Assembly (NCBI GenBank): GCA_012797725.1
Contig: JAAZON010000103.1
Span: 1 to 5,381, forward strand
Direction of reading: 5' to 3'
Source of the DNA: SAR324 cluster bacterium
Lineage (GTDB): Bacteria > Bdellovibrionota > UBA2361 > JAAZON01
Length of the DNA stretch: 5,381 bases
Shown here: one piece after another, positions 1 through 5,381 of the stretch
Numbering within the stretch: the stretch's first letter is position 1
Layout of the letters: each line of letters starts with the position of its first letter
Notes under the pieces: generated by a model
Seen by the model: only the letters and a program-made list of their open reading frames with translations
Databases searched by the model: none
What the model was told of the DNA's origin: nothing
Translations under genes and position numbers: made by a program

Positions 1-391
1 TCAATATAGGCATCTGGGAAAGTGTCTCTAATTCAAAAAAACGATTACCTTTAACATAATCTGCTCGACCACTGAGAATTGGAGCTATCATAAATTTAAT
101 CAAATGCGGATCCATTTGGCCATCGCCGTCCATTTTCACAATAATATCAGCTCCAGAATCCAAGGCCGCTCTATAGCCCGTGACCATGGCACCGCCCACG
201 CCCTGATTTTTGGAATGGAAGATTACTGTGACTCTAGGATCGTTACATTCGGCGTCGACATAACGGCCCGAGCCTTGCGGGCAGCAATCGTCCACAACAA
301 AGATCTGATTAACTTCGTTGCCAATACGCATCAACACATCAAGGATTTGATCTTTGACCTTATAACATGGAATAACGATCGCGACTCTCAT
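1..391 (-). CDS. Glycosyltransferase family 2 (DPM1/GtrB-like), partial, C-terminus outside window
   Basis: Only the first 130 residues are present; the gene continues past the left edge. It is a GT-A-fold sugar transferase, probably moving a hexose from a nucleotide sugar to a polyprenyl phosphate or to a growing glycan at the cytoplasmic face of the membrane. Seen: an N-terminal beta strand with IPCY (residues 7-10), VVDD at 32-35, NQGVGGAMVTGYRAAL at 62-77, the metal-binding DxD within KMDGDGQMDP (D88, D90), and KGNRF at 114-118. The KMDGDGQMDP and KGNRF pair is typical of polysaccharide-locus GT2 proteins near 300 aa, which often carry C-terminal membrane helices; those cannot be checked here. 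The ATG at 391 is the first possible start, because an in-frame TAA lies four codons upstream. No good Shine-Dalgarno precedes it. It lies 48 nt after the GT4 stop on the same strand, so co-transcription is likely. The exact donor and acceptor are unknown. Confidence 0.9.
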   Translation of the reverse strand, partial: MRVAIVIPCYKVKDQILDVLMRIGNEVNQIFVVDDCCPQGSGRYVDAECNDPRVTVIFHSKNQGVGGAMVTGYRAALDSGADIIVKMDGDGQMDPHLIKFMIAPILSGRADYVKGNRFFELETLSQMPIL

Positions 392-439
392 GGAGACTAG
401 TTATATCGCTTCTAAGGTCCTTAATCAATTCAATCACTA

Positions 440-1669
440 TCATACAAGCTGCTTTTTGGGGGATTTATTTTTTACAACTTTTCGAATGGCATCTTCAAAG
501 CGATTCACGCACGTATCCCACTGAAACAATCGTTCAGTTGTGATTCGAGCCGCTTTTGCTAACTCATTTCGATGTTCATCATTAGCAAGAAGAGCTGCTA
601 CTGCTTCAATGAATGAGTGGTTTCTCTCTTTGTATAATATTCCTGAATTTTCGTCACATATCACTGATTGAAGACCCTTTACAGGCGTGCAGACTGTTGG
701 AAGGCCACAGCCAAGATATTGAAGGACCTTGCCTGGTAAAGCGCAATTTGTCACAAGTGAATCTTCAAAGGTTGTAATCGCGACATCTCCAAGGCGAAGA
801 TATTTAGCAAGCATTGGATATTCTGCAAAGCCACAAAATATAACATTATTCGAAAGACCAAGTCTGTCGACTTGCGTACGAAGCCCTTGTTCTGCTTCAC
901 CGCCTCCTACAAGAAGAAGTTTAAAATTTAAATTACTTCGAAGATACGGAGCGAACGAATCAATGAACCAATCTAGACCTGCAAAACGAAAAAAAGTACC
1001 CATGAAAAGGACTGTCTTGTCCTTTGCTTCCAAATTATATTTTGAACATAATTCAGGATCCCGAGGCCCAGGGCTAAATCTTTCAAGATCAAGCCCGGGA
1101 TACTCAATTGAAACTTTTTCGGGTGCTGCCCCATTTTCAATACAATATTGTCTGAGTGGTTCATTATGTGTCGATATGGCATCTGCATTTTTATAGATGA
1201 ATTTTTCTGCAATCTTAATAAGAGGCCTGAAGACACTTGCTCGAAGCGCATGAGAAATATCAATGGCTCTGAAGAGTACTGGTACACCAAAGTAACGCGC
1301 TATCGCTATCGTCTGCCAACCATTGGTAGGGACACCATATAGCACAACTACATCAAATGCCTTGCTTGACAATAGCCTCCATATCTCAGGCACATGTGTA
1401 AGAGAAGCCATTAGTCTATCCATAGGAGGACCGACTACTCTGCCCGGAGTTCTCGTCTCAATTGATGCTCCAGCATGTGCACGGGAACAATTTTTCAAAA
1501 TAGTAGTCTTCAGATCTACTATTCTTCGGATGCCCGGTGGTGTACAGCCCTCGGGGAAATCAATGAAAACAATTTCATGCCCTCGCAGGGATAGGAGCTC
1601 AGGAAAGTCATGAATTTCATAGACTACTTTCTTATGCCAACTGATTTCATGAATAAACAGGATACGCAA
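440..1669 (-). CDS. Glycosyltransferase family 4 (GT-B fold), TTG start
   Basis: Complete 409-aa GT-B glycosyltransferase, likely adding one sugar to a lipid-linked repeat unit in the cytoplasm. The N-terminal acceptor domain covers roughly residues 1-190 (MRILFIHEIS, then RGHEIVFIDFPEG at 29-41). The C-terminal donor domain follows the hinge PGLDLERFSP (191-200), with the strand VLFMGTF (220-226), LLVGGGE (252-258) and the donor-binding block around LPGKVLQYLGCGLPTVCTP (311-329). The length is normal for GT4. The start is a TTG at 1669, supported by AAGGGGG four bases upstream and by the family-typical N-terminus; the second methionine is at residue 83, far inside the fold. Oddity: the second glutamate of the usual EX7E motif is Q317 and the first is C309, so neither acidic residue is present. 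Donor and acceptor cannot be assigned. It is the first gene of the leftward group, followed 48 nt later by a GT2 gene. Confidence 0.92.
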   Translation of the reverse strand: MRILFIHEISWHKKVVYEIHDFPELLSLRGHEIVFIDFPEGCTPPGIRRIVDLKTTILKNCSRAHAGASIETRTPGRVVGPPMDRLMASLTHVPEIWRLLSSKAFDVVVLYGVPTNGWQTIAIARYFGVPVLFRAIDISHALRASVFRPLIKIAEKFIYKNADAISTHNEPLRQYCIENGAAPEKVSIEYPGLDLERFSPGPRDPELCSKYNLEAKDKTVLFMGTFFRFAGLDWFIDSFAPYLRSNLNFKLLLVGGGEAEQGLRTQVDRLGLSNNVIFCGFAEYPMLAKYLRLGDVAITTFEDSLVTNCALPGKVLQYLGCGLPTVCTPVKGLQSVICDENSGILYKERNHSFIEAVAALLANDEHRNELAKAARITTERLFQWDTCVNRFEDAIRKVVKNKSPKKQLV

Positions 1670-1673
1670 TTTG

Positions 1674-1680
1674 CCCCCTT
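1674..1680 (-). promoter_or_regulatory. Ribosome binding site deciding the TTG start of the GT4 gene
   Basis: On the minus strand the sequence reads AAGGGGG, followed by CAAA and then TTG at 1669. This is a strong purine-rich Shine-Dalgarno at slightly short spacing. It supports the non-ATG start, which also gives the N-terminus expected for this family. Confidence 0.7.
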
Positions 1681-1701
1681 ACACTCGTTATGGGCTCCTT
1701 T

Positions 1702-1732
1702 ATCATTCTCAAAACACGTGGCTTCTTGTCAA
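1702..1732 (-). promoter_or_regulatory. Candidate sigma-70 promoter for the leftward glycosyltransferases
   Basis: Reading leftward, a perfect -35 hexamer TTGACA (1732-1727) is followed after 19 bp by AATGAT (1707-1702), which matches four of six bases of the -10 consensus. The spacing is longer than the ideal 17 bp, which weakens the call. Transcription would begin near 1695, giving a leader of about 26 nt before the TTG start. Confidence 0.35.
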
Positions 1733-1777
1733 GGAATGCAGTGTTAAAGGGCTCATCGGTTTACTCTAAATCTGTCT

Positions 1778-1783
1778 TATGAT
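1778..1783 (+). promoter_or_regulatory. Candidate -10 element for the rightward operon
   Basis: TATGAT matches five of six bases of the sigma-70 -10 consensus. No good -35 hexamer lies 16-18 bp upstream, so this is tentative. If used, transcription would begin near 1790 and give a leader of about 40 nt before the GTG at 1830. The element covers the alternative ATG at 1779, which would then not be on the message. Confidence 0.25.
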
Positions 1784-1817
1784 AACTTCAAAAGACTCAT
1801 TTTTCATACTATCAAGC

Positions 1818-1822
1818 GAGGA
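1818..1822 (+). promoter_or_regulatory. Ribosome binding site deciding the GTG start of the SDR gene
   Basis: GAGGA lies 7 bases before the GTG at 1830, which is ideal spacing. Nothing comparable precedes the in-frame ATG at 1779. The GTG start also places the Rossmann strand NVLVVGGAGYVGG at the extreme N-terminus, as is normal for extended SDR proteins. Confidence 0.75.
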
Positions 1823-1829
1823 TACCAGG

Positions 1830-2783
1830 GTGAATGTACTTGTTGTAGGAGGTGCCGGTTACGTCGGTGGAGCAGTTACTGATTTCTTACTCTCAAGCAG
1901 TCATAATGTGCGTGTTTATGATTGGCTGTTGTACGAAGAGTCATATCGAAAGCAGGTGGATTTTACATTTGGTGACATTAGAGACACTGAGAAACTCAAG
2001 CCTCAACTTGAGTGGGCTGATGCTGTAATCTGGCTTGCAGCTTTTGTTGGAGATGGTGCGTGCGCAATCAACCCTGAAGTAAGTGTTGAAATAAACCAAG
2101 AGGCCGTACGTTGGTTTGCTGACAACTTCGATAAACGCATTATATTTCCTTCGACATGTTCGGTATACGGAGCCCAAGATGGAGAACTCACTGAAGACTC
2201 TCCAACCAATCCGTTATCTGTTTATGCTATAACAAAACTTGCAGCAGAAAGTATTCTGGCAAAAAGACGACCTCTTATTCTTCGCCTTGGAACCCTCTTT
2301 GGAGTTGGCGATCAATTTGCTCGTATCCGTTTGGACCTAGTAGTCAACGTGCTTACAGTACTTGCTGCTACCGAAGGGAAGCTAACCGTCTTTGGTGGAG
2401 ATCAGTTCCGTCCGCTACTCCATGTAAAAGACGTGGCTAAAGTAATGGTAGATAACCTGACTACTGAACATACAGGCACCTTCAATATTCACCGACAAAA
2501 CGTGCGAATTGTTGATTTAGCCTATCAGGTACGGAATCATTTCCCCGATGCTGAAATTCATACAACAGAGATGCATTTTCAAGATGCACGCAATTACAGA
2601 GTTAGTAGTGCAAAAATAATTTCTGAGATGAACTGGAAGTCATGCTATTCGATAGATGACGGCATTGAGGAGATTAAAGAACTTGTCGAAACCAGACGCC
2701 TTAAGGATCTCCAGAACCCAAGATACACGAATCAGAGGTATCTGTCCCAGTTTATGCCAGAACTGAAGAAAAGCGGTATTTAA
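1830..2783 (+). CDS. NAD-dependent epimerase/dehydratase (extended SDR), nucleotide-sugar modifying
   Basis: A 317-aa extended SDR enzyme, soluble and cytoplasmic, acting on a nucleotide-activated sugar by transient oxidation with NAD(P). From the GTG start, seen motifs are the Rossmann glycine motif GGAGYVG (7-13), the acidic D31 ending the second beta strand (favours NAD), GDIRD (48-52), WLAAFVGDGACAINPE (68-83), the active-site serine region STCSVYG (108-114) and the catalytic YAITK (Y132, K136). LRLGTLFG and FRPLLHVKDVA in the C-terminal half are typical sugar-binding segments. Length matches the family. An in-frame ATG at 1779 would add 17 residues of hydrophilic, non-family sequence without a ribosome binding site, so I prefer 1830. 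It is the first gene of the rightward group, 79 nt ahead of an RmlC-like cupin. Whether it acts as a 4-epimerase, dehydratase or reductase cannot be read from sequence alone. Confidence 0.9.
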   Translation: MNVLVVGGAGYVGGAVTDFLLSSSHNVRVYDWLLYEESYRKQVDFTFGDIRDTEKLKPQLEWADAVIWLAAFVGDGACAINPEVSVEINQEAVRWFADNFDKRIIFPSTCSVYGAQDGELTEDSPTNPLSVYAITKLAAESILAKRRPLILRLGTLFGVGDQFARIRLDLVVNVLTVLAATEGKLTVFGGDQFRPLLHVKDVAKVMVDNLTTEHTGTFNIHRQNVRIVDLAYQVRNHFPDAEIHTTEMHFQDARNYRVSSAKIISEMNWKSCYSIDDGIEEIKELVETRRLKDLQNPRYTNQRYLSQFMPELKKSGI

Positions 2784-2862
2784 ACCATTTCTGGGATTAC
2801 GAATGTTATTTTAGCCATATGACGCGGTTTAGACGCTAAGGTTATGACACCAAGGAGAAGAT
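2784..2862 (+). promoter_or_regulatory. Short intergenic spacer with the cupin gene's ribosome binding site
   Basis: The 79-nt gap between the SDR and cupin genes ends with AAGGAG (2852-2857), five bases before the ATG at 2863, which is a near-perfect Shine-Dalgarno. No U-rich terminator and no clear internal promoter is visible, so read-through from the SDR gene is the simplest view. Confidence 0.6.
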
Positions 2863-3309
2863 ATGGATACTAGCAAACCTTTGATAATAAGAGGAGCGAT
2901 AGCGGCCGATGACCGAGGACAAGTTGCATTTGTAAATGATTTTCATTTCGAGAACGTAAAGCGATTCTATATGGTGTCAAACTACCATAGTGGCATGGTA
3001 CGAGCATGGCATGCACATCGTCACGAAGCAAAATATGTCTCAGTAGTGTTAGGAGCGGCAATTGTTGGTGCTGTTAAAATAGACAATTGGGAAACACCTT
3101 CAAAGGATGCTGATGTGACACGTCTCGTGCTGTCAGCAACCAACCCGTCAATCTTATATATCCCAGCAGGTTATGCGAACGGGTTTATGTCTCTAACCGA
3201 AGACACTCGCATCATTTTTTATTCAACATCCACACTGGAAGACAGTTTGAAAGATGATATTCGTTACGATGCTAGATATTGGGATATTTGGTCAATCGTT
3301 GAGCGATAG
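2863..3309 (+). CDS. RmlC-like cupin, dTDP-4-dehydrorhamnose 3,5-epimerase family (sugar epimerase/isomerase)
   Basis: A 148-aa single-domain cupin related to RmlC, the 3,5-epimerase of 4-keto-6-deoxy sugars, though shorter than classical RmlC (about 180 aa). Seen: DDRGQVAFVNDF (16-27), VKRFYMV (32-38), the histidine-rich strand VRAWHAHRHEAKYV (46-59) where RmlC has its catalytic-histidine strand, the cupin turn GAAIVGAV (64-71), IPAGYANGF (100-108) matching RmlC's PxGxAHGF, and the C-terminal IIFYSTSTLEDSLKDDIRYD (117-136) and WDIW (140-143) resembling the RmlC tail. Within the loop the usual histidine is N106. I recall short stand-alone proteins of this type with the same ANGF and STSTLE signatures in other surface-polysaccharide clusters, so this is probably a coherent subfamily and not a decayed RmlC. 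Its neighbours are an upstream SDR and a downstream RmlD-like reductase, which fits a keto-sugar substrate. The sugar is not known. Confidence 0.85.
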   Translation: MDTSKPLIIRGAIAADDRGQVAFVNDFHFENVKRFYMVSNYHSGMVRAWHAHRHEAKYVSVVLGAAIVGAVKIDNWETPSKDADVTRLVLSATNPSILYIPAGYANGFMSLTEDTRIIFYSTSTLEDSLKDDIRYDARYWDIWSIVER

Positions 3310-3337
3310 GTTCAAATTTTAAAAGGGTGCAAACAAA

Positions 3338-4270
3338 ATGAAAAAAACTGATGTCCTCGTGCTCGGTGGAACAGGAATGCTTGGTTCCATGATAGTCGAT
3401 TTTCTGACACGCTGTGAAGAGTTACATGTTTTTGCAACCGCTCAAAACGTTGGAAGCGCTGCGGCCCATAGTAAAAAAATCAAAAACATCGAATGGAAAC
3501 CCCTAAGCATAGGAGACGAGGATAAGACTGTCCAACAGCTTAATGCATTGCAAAAAGTATCTTGGATCATCAATGCGATTGGAATAATTAAGCCTTATAT
3601 TCATGATGAGAATCCAATAGAAGTCGAGACGGCCATCCGGGGTAATAGCCTTTTCCCTTACCTGTTAACCAAGATGGCTATACAAAACTCGGCAAAAATA
3701 ATTCAAATTGCAACCGATTGTGTTTATTCAGGTTCTAAAGGGAATTATATAGAATCTGACAAACATGATGCGCTTGATGTTTATGGAAAAACAAAGAGTC
3801 TGGGCGAAGTCTGCAATCCAAGTGTTATGAATTTAAGATGTTCAATTATTGGGCCTGAACACAAGAATTATCTATCACTTTATGAATGGTTCCGAAAACA
3901 GCCCATAGACTCAACATTATCAGGATTCATCAATCATGAGTGGAATGGAGTAACAACATTACAATTTGCAAAATTGTGCAAAGGTATAATAACTGCGGGC
4001 ATTGATGTTCCTAATTTACAACATATTGTCCCAGAAGGAAGGATCTCAAAATATGAGCTCTTGAAGTGCTTTGCTGAAAACCTCGGCAGAAGGGATCTCA
4101 CTATTAAAAGTACAGAAGCTTCAACAAAAATAGACAGAACTTTGTCTACATCGAACGAGGCGCTGAATCAAAAGCTCTGGGAACTTGCGGGCTACGTCAA
4201 GCGACCACCCACAGTTCCTGAAATGGTATCAGAGTTAGCGGAATTTGATTATCGATTTACTGAGGCATAA
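3338..4270 (+). CDS. RmlD-like SDR sugar-nucleotide reductase (WbvR/QnlA-like candidate)
   Basis: A 310-aa protein of the RmlD (dTDP-4-dehydrorhamnose reductase) substrate-binding superfamily, expected to reduce a 4-keto nucleotide sugar with NAD(P)H in the cytoplasm. Seen: Rossmann motif GGTGMLG (10-16), NAIG (79-82), N103 in RGNSLFP, the active-site strand ATDCVYSG (125-132) and catalytic YGKTK (Y149, K153), followed by MNLRCSIIGPE (164-174). These match RmlD in order and spacing. The ATG at 3338 has AAAAGGG upstream at about 10 nt. It lies 28 nt after the cupin gene, and its TAA abuts the ATG of the 2-epimerase gene, which suggests a shared pathway and coupled translation. A stand-alone RmlD-like reductase directly before a 2-epimerase resembles WbvR-WbvD and QnlA-QnlB of UDP-L-QuiNAc synthesis. 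That functional match is an inference; a dTDP-rhamnose-type reductase is the main alternative. Confidence 0.87.
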   Translation: MKKTDVLVLGGTGMLGSMIVDFLTRCEELHVFATAQNVGSAAAHSKKIKNIEWKPLSIGDEDKTVQQLNALQKVSWIINAIGIIKPYIHDENPIEVETAIRGNSLFPYLLTKMAIQNSAKIIQIATDCVYSGSKGNYIESDKHDALDVYGKTKSLGEVCNPSVMNLRCSIIGPEHKNYLSLYEWFRKQPIDSTLSGFINHEWNGVTTLQFAKLCKGIITAGIDVPNLQHIVPEGRISKYELLKCFAENLGRRDLTIKSTEASTKIDRTLSTSNEALNQKLWELAGYVKRPPTVPEMVSELAEFDYRFTEA

Positions 4271-5371
4271 ATGAAAGTTCTGACCATCCTGGGCACCCGT
4301 CCTGAAATCATTCGTTTGAGTAGAGTCATTGAGAAACTAGATGCTGTGTGTGAACAAATTCTTGTTCATACTGGGCAAAACTACGACAAGAATCTAAATG
4401 ATGTATTCTTTGAAGACTTAAAGGTTAGAAAGCCAGATTACTACCTGGAGGCCATAGGCTCATTTGGTGAGCAAATAGGCATCATTACTTCAAAGATGGA
4501 AAAGATCTTCGCGAAAGAACAGCCCGATCGATTTTTGGTTCTGGGTGATACAAATAGCAGTCTAGCTGCTATTGCTGCAAAACGCCTTGGCATTCCAGTA
4601 TATCATATGGAAGCAGGCAATCGATGTTACGACGAGCGCGTCCCCGAAGAAGTCAATCGTGGAATTATAGACCGATGTAGTGATATTTTTATGCCTTATA
4701 CAGAGAGGAGTAGAAAGAATCTCATTCGAGAAGGCGTTCCAGGGGATAGGATTTTCGTAACAGGCAACCCTATATTTGAAGTCATTGAATATTACAAACC
4801 TCAGATCGAAAACTCCAAAATCCTTGCAAAGCTTGGCATTGAAGAAAGAAAGTTTATTCTTGTGACAATGCACAGGCAGGAAAATGTTGATATAGAATCA
4901 AGACTTCGCAGTCTTGTTGCGGCCTTTCAGGCCCTTCAAGAAAAGTATTGCATGCCTGTTATCGTAAGCACACATCCTCGAACCCGATCCAGGATGCAAG
5001 CAATTTCATTGGAAGCAAAGAATAGCAATATGCGTTTTCTAGATCCTTTTGGATTTTTTGATTTCATCAAACTCGAAAAAAATGCATACTGCGTCTTGAG
5101 TGACAGTGGTACCGTGCAGGAGGAATGTTCTATTTTTGGTGTCCCAAATGTTACTATTCGGGACGTGACTGAACGTCCCGAAACCATAGAATGTGGAAGC
5201 AATATGCTAAGCGGTGCCGAAGTGGAATCCGTGCTTAGGTGCGTGAACGTTGTGCTGGCACAAGAAAGCAAATGGACTGCACCACCAGAATATTTAGCCA
5301 AGAATGTGAGTGACACAGTTGTGAAGATTGTTCTGAGCTACAAACTACCCAGACCAGGGTGCCAACGCTAA
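4271..5371 (+). CDS. wecB: Non-hydrolysing UDP-N-acetylglucosamine 2-epimerase family protein (WecB/FnlC/WbvD type)
   Basis: A 366-aa complete GT-B-fold 2-epimerase, which inverts C2 of a UDP-2-acetamido sugar. Seen: GTRPEIIRLSRVI (8-20), HTGQNYD (33-39), LGDTNS (91-96; D93 matches E. coli WecB D95), MEAGNRCYDERVPEEVNR (113-130; E114 and E126 match E117 and E131), TGNPIFE (164-170), TMHRQEN (199-205; H201 matches H213), SDSGTVQEE (277-285) and ERPETIECGSN (301-311). All expected catalytic residues are present and length is normal. The loop after MEAG is shorter than in WecB and reads NRCYDERV in place of an LRTGD-type loop. This, with LNDVFFEDLKVRKPDYYL, recalls the FnlC/WbjD/WbvD branch acting on 6-deoxy-L sugars, so wecB is a family-level symbol only. 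Its ATG abuts the reductase stop codon, and GAGG (4262-4265) inside that gene's end serves as ribosome binding site. Confidence 0.9.
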   Translation: MKVLTILGTRPEIIRLSRVIEKLDAVCEQILVHTGQNYDKNLNDVFFEDLKVRKPDYYLEAIGSFGEQIGIITSKMEKIFAKEQPDRFLVLGDTNSSLAAIAAKRLGIPVYHMEAGNRCYDERVPEEVNRGIIDRCSDIFMPYTERSRKNLIREGVPGDRIFVTGNPIFEVIEYYKPQIENSKILAKLGIEERKFILVTMHRQENVDIESRLRSLVAAFQALQEKYCMPVIVSTHPRTRSRMQAISLEAKNSNMRFLDPFGFFDFIKLEKNAYCVLSDSGTVQEECSIFGVPNVTIRDVTERPETIECGSNMLSGAEVESVLRCVNVVLAQESKWTAPPEYLAKNVSDTVVKIVLSYKLPRPGCQR

Positions 5372-5377
5372 AGGGAG
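5371..5377 (+). promoter_or_regulatory. Possible ribosome binding site of a next gene beyond the right edge
   Basis: AAGGGAG begins at the last base of the 2-epimerase stop codon. Its position fits a Shine-Dalgarno for a downstream gene starting within a few bases of the window edge, continuing the operon. The start codon itself is not in the window. Confidence 0.4.
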
Positions 5378-5381
5378 TGCA

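Larger units (their letters stand above)
1670..1829. other. Divergent intergenic region between the two gene groups
   Basis: A 160-bp stretch between the TTG start of the leftward GT4 gene and the GTG start of the rightward SDR gene. It contains no credible gene. It must hold the promoters of both groups unless transcription enters from outside. It carries candidate promoter elements on both strands (described separately), a perfect CACGTG palindrome at 1715-1720 of unknown meaning, and the two ribosome binding sites. I saw no JUMPstart/ops element and no convincing terminator hairpin. Confidence 0.6.

Noticed and set aside
104..400. Open frame of 98 codons on the plus strand at the left edge
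   Set aside because: It is antisense to the GT2 gene, whose frame carries DxD, NQGVGG and KGNRF motifs; the plus-strand product resembles no family.
413..423. Near-palindrome TAAGGTCCTTA between GT4 and GT2 as an operator
   Set aside because: It is too short, single-copy, and lies within a presumed transcript without other promoter signals.
729..1196. Open frame of 155 codons on the plus strand inside the GT4 gene
   Set aside because: It is the complement of a well-supported GT4 coding region, has no family motifs and no convincing ribosome binding site.
1779..1829. ATG at 1779 as the start of the SDR gene
   Set aside because: There is no Shine-Dalgarno upstream, the 17 extra residues precede a normal Rossmann N-terminus, and the GTG at 1830 has an ideal GAGGA site.
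1670..1829. JUMPstart/ops element, as often found upstream of O-antigen and capsule operons
   Set aside because: I looked for the GGCGGTAG core on both strands of the spacer and did not see it.
2781..2840. Inverted repeat TAAACC (2781-2786) / GGTTTA (2826-2831) and a small TTAG-ACG-CTAA hairpin as a terminator or regulatory RNA
   Set aside because: The six-base arms are about 39 nt apart, the hairpin stem is only four base pairs, and no T-tract follows. This is expected by chance.
4936..5316. Open frame of 126 codons on the minus strand inside the 2-epimerase gene
   Set aside because: Antisense shadow; serine-rich low-information product, while the plus-strand frame keeps all 2-epimerase motifs.
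1..5381. Mobile elements, tRNA genes, CRISPR arrays or defence genes
   Set aside because: No transposase, integrase, repeat array, cloverleaf-like gene or long direct repeat could be recognised; coding genes fill nearly the whole window.

Overview
This window is a piece of a bacterial cell-surface polysaccharide locus (O-antigen, capsule or exopolysaccharide type). It holds six genes in two divergent groups. All six belong to two functional classes: glycosyltransferases and nucleotide-sugar-modifying enzymes. Moderate-to-low GC and purine-rich Shine-Dalgarno sites before most genes fit a bacterium, and the gene set fits a Gram-negative surface-glycan cluster best. I cannot name a genus. There is no tRNA, rRNA, transposase, CRISPR array or phage gene to help.

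Left arm, minus strand (1-1669). A complete GT-B-fold family 4 glycosyltransferase of 409 aa starts at a TTG codon at 1669. After 48 nt it is followed by a family 2 GT-A glycosyltransferase of the DPM1/GtrB-like type. Only the first 130 residues of that second gene are present, because it runs off the left edge.

Middle (1670-1829). A 160-bp divergent intergenic region carries candidate promoters for both arms and the ribosome binding sites that fix the two non-ATG starts, TTG leftward and GTG rightward.

Right arm, plus strand (1830-5371). Four enzymes lie head to tail: an extended SDR NAD-dependent sugar epimerase/dehydratase (GTG start at 1830), a 148-aa RmlC-like cupin sugar epimerase, an RmlD-like SDR reductase, and a non-hydrolysing UDP-GlcNAc-type 2-epimerase whose ATG directly abuts the reductase stop codon. 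A Shine-Dalgarno-like AAGGGAG at the right edge suggests another gene starts just outside.

How they may work together (inference). The RmlD-like reductase plus 2-epimerase pair resembles the last two steps of UDP-L-QuiNAc/UDP-L-FucNAc synthesis (WbvR/WbvD, QnlA/QnlB and FnlB/FnlC type pathways). In those pathways a 4,6-dehydratase/5-epimerase (FnlA/WbjB/WbvB type) supplies the keto-sugar. None of that type is recognisable here, so it should lie outside the window. The first SDR and the cupin may form a second, separate sugar-modifying pair. The glycosyltransferases would use the products during repeat-unit assembly at the cytoplasmic face of the inner membrane. I found no clearly new biological system. 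The most interesting points are the pathway logic, the short cupin with an altered active-site loop, and the GT4 enzyme lacking the usual acidic EX7E residues.
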